Source of the DNA: Porodaedalea pini
Lineage: Eukaryota > Basidiomycota > Agaricomycetes > Hymenochaetales > Hymenochaetaceae
Assembly (NCBI GenBank): GCA_002794775.1
Contig: NBAY01000007.1
Coordinates: forward strand, 372,001 to 436,000
DNA: 64,000 bases
Reading direction: 5' to 3'
A program made the translations under genes and the position numbers. Shown piece after piece: positions 57,061-64,000 of the stretch. The notes under the pieces are model-generated. The model saw only the letters and a program-made list of their open reading frames with translations, was not told where the DNA came from and searched no databases. How positions within the stretch are numbered: the first letter of the stretch is position 1; each line of letters begins with the position of its first letter.

Positions 57061-57727
57061 TCACTCGTCCTCCGGCCTCCCGGGTTTCGTCCGCACCTGC
57101 ACTGCACTCTTCAGCGGATCCACCCAACTCAACCGGTCCCGTACATGGAACTCCACAACCGGCGGATCCTCGATCTTCTCCTTCACCTCCTTCACTGCGC
57201 CATCCTCCCCCTCGACGCGCCTGATCTTATAATCCAGCGCACTGTAGAGCACCGCCGCGATCTGCTTGTCTTCCTCGCCCTCATGTGCGGTCGAAGAGGG
57301 ACGAATGATGCCAGTGTCGGTGCCATCCGAGTTGAACAAGTGCGACCCGCACGTCTTGCAGAAGTGGCGATGGAGCGTGTTTCCGGAGGTCTGCGCGCTA
57401 TCGTGGTATGCCTGACGTTTCTCTTCTCCAGATATTATTCTCAAGGCCTTTGGAGTGATCAAAGGTTAGAACACTCCACCAAACCCTCAAGGAGAAAGAG
57501 GAGCGTACCGAAGCTGGAAATACGACATTCGGCGAGAACGCACATCCTGTTTGTTTGCGGCAATTCCAGCAATGACAGCGTGTAATTCTGCACGGGTTCA
57601 AACCACTCAGTAGCCGTCTTCGACCGGAAGAGCGAAGAAACGGAACGTACACCTTTGGTTCGCCTTGAACTTCAAATTGTATCTGGCCGCACAGACAGGA
57701 TCCATGGTATGTCGTCGTCTGTGCCAT
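57061..57727 (-). CDS. GFA/CENP-V domain protein
   Basis: A small zinc-binding protein of the glutathione-dependent formaldehyde-activating (GFA) superfamily. Exons 57651-57727, 57509-57587 and 57061-57447 join in phase to 180 residues. All zinc ligands of the fold are visible: CLC (residues 11-13), CHCWNC (30-35) and the later CKTC (near HFCKTCGSHLF). The domain fills the first two thirds; the C-terminal third is charged and ends in basic residues. Many fungal members are of unknown substrate, so formaldehyde-glutathione chemistry is not claimed. Introns start GTACGT and GTACGC. Confidence 0.88.
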
Positions 57728-58048
57728 GCTTGGCGGGTCGAATAAGTTGAATTAGCAGATCTGCTTGCCCCTTTCCTTTTATCGACGTCGATCTTCTTCC
57801 AGCGGTCTAGTAAGCAGCGCCTTATAGTCTCACCCTCTTAGTAACGCTGAAGTCCGATATCGGAACACGCTCTCAGCATAGATAACCACCACCAAATGAA
57901 TAGGGTAACGACAGTGCGGGTATAATAAATACAATCTATCAATGCAGGACTATTCGAGACGAGTAATGAACAAACATCAACCGGAAGACTCAACTTGCAC
58001 AACAAAGATAACCATAGCATACGAAATGAAGATCAAAAGGACTCAAGT
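57728..58048. other. intergenic region
   Basis: Between the GFA-domain gene start and the end of the secreted-protein gene, both on the minus strand. No gene seen. Confidence 0.5.
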
Positions 58049-59191
58049 CTACATCATGCTGGCGGCGATCTCAATGGCGTCGGTTGGGGAAGCGAAGTCG
58101 CTGCCCCCGGTCGTCGTCGACGACTCCGGGGATGTGCTAGTCGCCTCAGCTGAGTGGGTGGAGTTCGGGCCGAAGACCTCAACACTTCCTTGTAAAGTGA
58201 AACCAGCAGACTGAGTTGCGCTAGAGGAGTCGGTAGTCGTGGTAAGCTCGGCGTCGGTGGTTGAACTGCTTTCATCGGAGTCATTGCCGAGGAGGGTCTC
58301 AAAGAAGGAGTTGCCTTCATTGTCATCGTTGTCCGAAGTAGTCTCGGTTGGCTCGGCAGATGCGGAGGTCGATGTTGCTTCCATGTCACTCGTCGTCGCA
58401 GACACCGTCGATGAGTCGCTGTCCATGTTGATCCCGATAGACATACTTATTCCAACGGTGCCAGACGCAGTAGCCGCCTCGCGCTTGACTGGGATGGCTG
58501 GTGGGCCAGCCTTTGCTGCAGAGACACCAGTGGCAGATGCACTTGAGGAAGTCTCAGTAGTTGAGGACGAAGACGGAGTGGGCGCTGCAGGCGGCGTCAC
58601 CGGGGGGCTGACAGGGGTGTCGCGGCGCATGACCATAGCGGTGGGGAGCGTCTGCGAGCTCTTAGTGGACATCGAGGAAGTCGCAGTGGCCATGCTTGAA
58701 GTGCCAGTAGATGAGGAGGTTCCTGTAGATGGCGCGGACGGCGTCGGAAGGCTGATAGGGAGGTCGACAGGGACATTGCGGGCTATGATTATGTCCACAA
58801 AGTTAGAGCCAGTGCTCGTCGTCGCGGTTTCCGTAGATGTCGTCGTCGTGACCGTGGACGTCGTGCTCGTCATCGTTGAGTTTTGACCCTTTCGATGAAC
58901 GATTAGTACATGCATTGACGAATTGTGCTAATGTCACTCACTTGGCAGAAAGGCAAGTCGCGCAGAATGCCCACGCAGGGAAAGGGCTGGATAGCGGTCA
59001 GCAGGTCAGCAGGCATTCGGGTGGCACAGGTGCATATAAGGACGTACAGGGCAATGCTTGCCTCCATCATGGCGGCAGGGGTCGGGGCCCTCGTGGGACG
59101 GCGGAAATTGGTTGCTAGCAGGCGCAGCGATGACTGGTACACCAGCGTTGAGGATAGCGAAGACGAAGGCGGCGACGATGTAGGAGCGCAT
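58049..59191 (-). CDS. secreted Ser/Thr-rich protein with small Cys motif
   Basis: Exons 59048-59191, 58942-58986 (only 45 bases) and 58049-58888, all phase 0, give 342 residues. The N-terminus (MRSYIVAAFVFAILNAGVPVIA, split here as MRSYIVAAFVFAILN and AGVPVIA) is a clear signal peptide. After it, four cysteines spaced CX6CX4CX8C lie in a Pro-rich segment encoded by exon 1 and the small exon. The remaining 280 residues are dominated by Ser and Thr with scattered Asp/Glu, as in O-mannosylated fungal cell-wall or secreted proteins. The extreme C-terminus is only mildly hydrophobic (AIEIAASMM), so a GPI anchor is uncertain. A TATAAA box on the minus strand (plus 59350-59355) lies about 160 bases upstream. 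No catalytic domain. Confidence 0.75.
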
Positions 59192-59811
59192 ATTGGACTG
59201 TATGTAGAAGGAATGTGGGGTATGTGTTGTGCAAAGGAGTGTGTAGGATGGGTGTGGGTGGATGAAGACGGGGGAAGGAGAGAAGAGAAGGGGGAAGGTG
59301 GTGGTAGGCGCGAAAGGAGCGTCTGGGGAATCTACACGCTCGAGGAGGGTTTATACATCTTTTTGAGAGCTGTCAGCCTCGGGTCGAATAGGCAGCTGAA
59401 TTTGGGGATCGACGCGGCTGGCACTGGACTCACTTCAGATCGCTGCGCGTCGCTCATTGGCTCGGCCCGTATAAACGCCGGAGGCTCGTACTGCAAATAA
59501 TTGCTACATCCATCCATTGTATTCCTTGATCATCTAATGCTAAGTACTGATAGTGAGGTAAATGAAGTTATGACTACTAATGTGAATGTGAATGTGAGAC
59601 GCAGGTATCGCAAGTGATAATAGCTTTAGTGTTTGAAATGCAGTGTTGAAAAACCATGGCTAGTATAGTCTTTGCCCCGTCGAGTCAACGACGGACAAGG
59701 TCTGTGAGCAAAATCCACCAGAGGCAACAGTTCAAATACATAGAATAGTCGCCTGCTTCAAAAGCCTCGATTACCACATGTTTTGCGGTAGGAAGGAAAT
59801 CAGTCGGCGAA
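59192..59811. other. intergenic region
   Basis: Promoter side of the secreted-protein gene (TATA-like box at 59350-59355, minus strand) and 3' flank of the membrane-protein gene. No gene seen. Confidence 0.5.
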
Positions 59812-61191
59812 TCATGAATACGCTTTGCTGGTTTGCCACCCGCTGTCGAATCCCAACCCATTCGGCGGGTCTGGTATACGCATTGGTGCCTTCCCCTTGC
59901 TACACAGAGAGCACATTCAGCGAGTATGCATGATACAATGGTGTGCAACTTACTCTTTCCGAAACCGATTCGCATCATCCGGATACGACACCTCATTGAC
60001 TTCATATTCATGTTGTGGTTGCATTGCACCTGATGCTGGAACAGGATCGAAGTCAAATCCTCCATAGTTGGGATGGGCTTGTGTTGGTGTCGATGCAGCA
60101 GCCGCTGCTGCTGCCGATAACTGGCCCGGATGGCTCGCTCGCGTCGCCTCAATGATCCTCCGATCTGCTTCGCGCGTATAGCTCTCCGCCATCGCTGCAT
60201 ACCTTTTCACCTGCCACGCGAGCTGCTTCCCTCTTTCCCTGTCTCCCTGTGCAAGAGCCCACTTCCTCTCTTCCTTACACCGCCGCCGGTCTGCCTCTGC
60301 CGTTGCGGCGCGCTTGCGCAGGTTCGCGAGCTCGAGGTCGAGTAGACGTCCCAGGCCCGTGTAACCCATCTGTTCCATAGTTAGAGTTGTGGATGTAGTT
60401 TCGGTGATGAGTGTTGGAGGTACGGCAGTGTGTTCGGTGCGTGGCGGCGAAGCGGAGCGCGCACGCGAGAGGGACGGTCGGCGTGGTTGTACACGTTCAA
60501 GCGAGCGTGAACGAGCGACAGAGGGGGAGCGTGACCGTCCACGGTCTCTTGCATTGATTTCGCGCAACCGTGCACGCATGTGTTCTCTCCGCGCCTCCCT
60601 CGCAGAGTCGCGGTCCCGACGCCGTGGTCCGCGTCTTCTTTCGCCCGACAGCTCCTCATCTACTCCTCCGCCAGTCCATTCCTCAGCGGCCAGCGACAGT
60701 AAATGAGTCAGCGCGAACCCAACGACGGCTGCAATGCCGGTGACACCAAGAGCATGTACATCTGCAGGTCCATTCGAGAAGTAGGCCGCAATGGCTGCAC
60801 GGCCCGCGCACGCGAGCGCGAGTGCTGGAGCGAAGAGTGGGTGCTCTGCGGAGACATATTGCAGAAGGACTCCCTGAAACGCGCCTTGGACAACAGAATC
60901 GACGAGGCCCTCACTGGGAGAGGGTGAAGCGAGAGATGGATTGGCGAGCGTGAAGAGGATGCGTGCACCGAGAGCGCAAAGAATTGGTAATGCAACTATC
61001 AAAGGCATGAGGTACGTGAAATGGTCATAAGCGAGTAACGCAACAAAGAGACAAGTAGAGACTGCAGATGAAAAGCGAGCTCGCAGCCTGCCGCAAGTTG
61101 TCGCCGCCACTGTCGGCTTGAGCGTCGAACAAAGTGTCACACTGCAGCTCGAACATGTGTGACATCTTCCTGTCACTAGCTCCGGCGTCAC
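59812..61191 (-). CDS. multi-span membrane protein with RS-like region and coiled coil
   Basis: The main exon covers 59954 to at least 61008; a second exon 59812-59899 follows a GTAAGT..GTAG intron and adds about 29 residues ending TSKAYS. The start is unresolved: the frame is open to 61191 but its first in-frame ATG is at 61008, inside a hydrophobic stretch, so an upstream exon is likely. Seen in order: three or four hydrophobic segments ([14 protein letters not shown].., [42 protein letters not shown]), an Arg/Ser-rich stretch ([17 protein letters not shown]), and a coiled coil (about 60000-60360). No family is recognised. It is divergent from SLU7 with almost no gap, so they may share a promoter. 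Confidence 0.65.
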
Positions 61192-61230
61192 CGCTTACAG
61201 CTCTCGTTCAGTGCTCTCTCAGCAACCACC

Positions 61231-63118
61231 ATGGCTTCCTCATCTGCAATAGGCAAAGTCTCGCGAGAGGAATTCAGACGACAAAAGGACCTTGATGCCG
61301 CTCGAAAAGCGGGTACGGCCCCCGCCGAGCTCGACGCGGAGGGGCGACCAATTAACCCGCACATTCCTCGTCAGTGTCTTCTTGTTCTTAAGTCAGTGTA
61401 CTAGTGAATGCTCACTCCCCGCTACAGAATACATCTCGCAAGCTCCATGGTATCTCGACACTGGCGCACCTTCACTAAGCCATCAGCGAAAATCTGAAAT
61501 GCCACAAGTCTCCGATATTGAAAAGTGGTATGACCGCGGCAAGAAAGCCGGGCCCGCCGCGACGAAGTACCGCAAGGGCGCATGCGAGAACTGCGGCGCT
61601 ATGACGCACAAACGTGCGGATTGCATTGAACGACCCCGAAAGAAGGGCGCGAAGTACACGGGGAGGGACATCCAACCGGACGAGCTCATACAGGACGTCG
61701 ATGCGGGTTACGATGCAAAGCGCGACCGCTGGAACGGATACGACGTCACAAAGCACCGTAAGATTTATGACGAATATGCTGCCGTCGAGGCTGCGCGACA
61801 GAAGCTCCGCGAGCAAGAGATCGATGCGCAGACAACAACGGACCTCGCTGCCGTGCGCAAGGTCGCGAAGGCAGGCAAGACCGAGGGCGAGGGCGCAGAC
61901 CCTGACTTCGGGTCGAGCGATGAGGAGGATGGTGATGAGGAGAAGTACGCCGATGCGGCAGATGCGGTTGGCCAGAAGCTCGATACCAAAACGCGAATCA
62001 CCGTGCGCAACCTGCGCATTCGCGAAGACACTGCAAAATATCTCATCAACCTCGACCCGGAGAGCGCGTACTACGATCCGAAGACACGCTCAATGCGCGA
62101 TGCACCGCAGGAAGACGTTCCCGCTGAGGATGCCAAATTTGCTGGGGATAACTTCTTCCGCTATTCAGGCGACGCACCCGCAGTGCAGAAGCTGCAGCTC
62201 TTCGCCTGGCAGAGCGCTGCTCGTGGTAACGATGTGCATCTCAACGCGAACCCGACACAGGGAGAGATATTACACAAACAGTTCCGAGAGAAAAAAGAAG
62301 AGCTCCGCGACACGCAGAAAGTCGGCATTCTCGCTAAATACGGTGGCGAGCAATATCTTGAGAAGGCACCGAAGGAGCTTCTGCAAGGCCAGACGGAAGA
62401 ATATGTAGAGTACTCACGTACGGGACAGGTCATCAAAGGCCGTGAGCGCGTGAAAGCTAAGTCCAAATATGTGGAGGACGTATACATCAACAATCACAGC
62501 TCCGTCTGGGGCTCGTGGTACGATATTACAACCGCACAGTGGGGCTATGCCTGCTGCCACTCAACATTACACGTCTCATATTGTGCCGGTCATGCGGCCA
62601 TCGAGGCCGCACAGGCTAGTAGCGCACAAGCAATGCTTGCTGCTGCCTCTTCTGCCTCTTTCAACGCTGCCGTTGCCACTCCGAATAAATCGCTCGTTGA
62701 GTCGCATCAGGAGCGTCTTGAAGCGGATGGCAAAGGTAATGGCAAAGCACGTGCCTCTGAAAATGACAGTAAGCCAGGTGCGGGTAAGCGGACGCTCGGC
62801 GAGGGCGATGTACAGCTCGATGAGACTCGACTTGCGGAGGCAATGCGCGAGGAGCGTAAGCGCAAGGCACGCGGCGACGATGAATCGGACGAAGACCGCG
62901 GACGGAAGAAGAAGTATAACAGTAGTCTGTCGGGCGGCAAGGGAGCGGACAGCATCGAAGTTACAGAAGAAGATCTTGGTACGCATACCCTCTGCTCTCT
63001 GCTCTATGCGTCACATGCTGATATTTCTGTAGAGGCATACAGAAAGAATCGGATAGCCGGGACCGAAGATCCCATGTTCAATTACAAGGACGGAGAAGGA
63101 GGTTACGACTACGTCTAG
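61231..63118 (+). CDS. SLU7: pre-mRNA-splicing factor SLU7
   Basis: Second-step splicing factor that helps select the 3' splice site. Exons 61231-61369, 61428-62978 and 63033-63118 join in phase to 591 residues. The start fits the consensus (ACCACCATGG). Family marks: the Slu7 core beginning [21 protein letters not shown], and a CCHC zinc knuckle [14 protein letters not shown] (residues 99-112, CX2CX4HX4C); then [53 protein letters not shown], and the [12 protein letters not shown] segment. The C-terminal part is Lys/Arg/Asp-rich. Length is within the family range. Nothing appears damaged. Confidence 0.96.
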
Positions 63119-64000
63119 TCCTCCGAAAATAAAAGTTTATACCGTGCTCTTCGTACCCACCTTGCTTTCACTCCCATCACTCGCACACTCTCCAATGTAT
63201 CTTCGCGTTGCTCTGTAATTGTAACCACTGATTTATTCTCTTCTTTACAAGGCAGTTTGGACAAAATCTCGAACTCAACTGTGTGTGCTTCTTCTAAAGC
63301 AGTGTCGGATGGCAATGCAAGGCATAGGAAAATGGTCGATGCTCTTAAGCATCTCGAAGCAATCTATTCTGCCAACAAGCAAGTACGCCCGCCTGAAGAG
63401 GCTGCGTGGATCTACCAACGACTTCGATAGAGCCACCATCTGCCAGGAAATTGAAGAATTATAATCCTCGGCCCTCCGAATCTTAGGCTTCCGGTATAAT
63501 CGAAGCAATGATTTCAGAGCTAAGTAATGGAAGCAGAAGGTGCTCTAGGATATAGCCATTGTAAGCCACTGATGGAGATGCAAAGTGCGTTGCCGTTGCT
63601 TAGTAGGAGTCGAAGCTTAGGAACTCTATCAAAAGGAGTACCTCCTCCGGGACGGTGGCTTACAACCGTCGCTCGTCTCTTTCTTCTTTCAACCCCTGTT
63701 GTTCCTCGGAATCAGCCTGCGGGACCCCGTTGCTTGGCAGACAAAAGCGTTTTCGACTACTCGTGTTATTGCCATGCACTTTACAAGCATCATTGCGATG
63801 GCCGGAAGCGTCTTCGAGGCCGTCAATTGAAAGTGAAGATCCTTCAATAGATGTTGGAAAATAGTTCAGGTGTGTCATTTCAAAGATTTCTGTCCAGCGT
63901 GTACGCTAAGCAATGCCGCAAAAGGCCGACGAAATGAGGAAACACGCGTCAAGCTGATCGAGCGAGTTGACAACTCCTTGTTCCTATTTCGAGAGCCGTT
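63119..64000. other. right-end region without recognised gene
   Basis: SLU7 3' flank followed by about 800 bases with only short unsupported ORFs on both strands. A neighbouring gene may begin beyond the window. Confidence 0.5.

Overview
The window is nuclear DNA of a basidiomycete fungus, most likely a mushroom-forming Agaricomycete. This rests on gene style (many GT..AG introns of about 50-60 bases, often with GTGAGT or GTACGT donors), on a Plavaka-type DNA transposase and a DUF6698-like gene, both typical of Agaricomycetes, on chromodomain Ty3/gypsy retroelements, and on recognisable fungal housekeeping genes. Species cannot be named.

The left two thirds (1 to about 46.2 kb) is accessory and repeat-built. 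Positions 1-21293 form a three-layer nest. Chromovirus copy 1 (window edge to 2539) sits inside the pol gene of copy 2 (2540-4995 plus 20251-21293). Copy 2 is also split in its integrase by a 15.25-kb LTR retrotransposon (4996-20250), and copy 2 itself cuts a Plavaka transposase gene (21294-22751). A further chromovirus, copy 3 (24742-31048), has a perfect 5-bp target duplication and lies four bases after the stop codon of a DUF6698-like gene (22953-24737). The chromoviruses have decayed mainly through C-to-T changes that create stop codons.

The 15.25-kb element is the most unusual object here. Besides gag and a frame-broken pol, it carries three genes between integrase and the 3' LTR: a spliced antisense gene encoding a coiled coil and a Zn2Cys6-type cysteine cluster, a sense coiled-coil protein of 352 residues, and a sense helical protein of 173 residues. 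The last two are fully open although pol is not.

From 31.7 to about 46.2 kb lies a direct tandem array of three related units (A, B, C). Each holds a two-exon gene of unknown function (278-281 residues). Units A and C also hold a second small gene, intact in C and broken in A. A and C are patchwork-identical, which suggests gene conversion. Unit B contains a 0.8-kb foldback element with arms near 390 bases.

From 46.7 kb to the right end the DNA is ordinary core genome: MRI1 (methionine salvage), an intron-bearing tRNA-Val, RNase H2 subunit B, a disordered Ser/Pro-rich protein, a mitochondrial PrpD-family 2-methylcitrate dehydratase, a GFA-domain protein, a secreted Ser/Thr-rich protein, a multi-span membrane protein and the splicing factor SLU7. 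These genes are unrelated in function and show no sign of a cluster.
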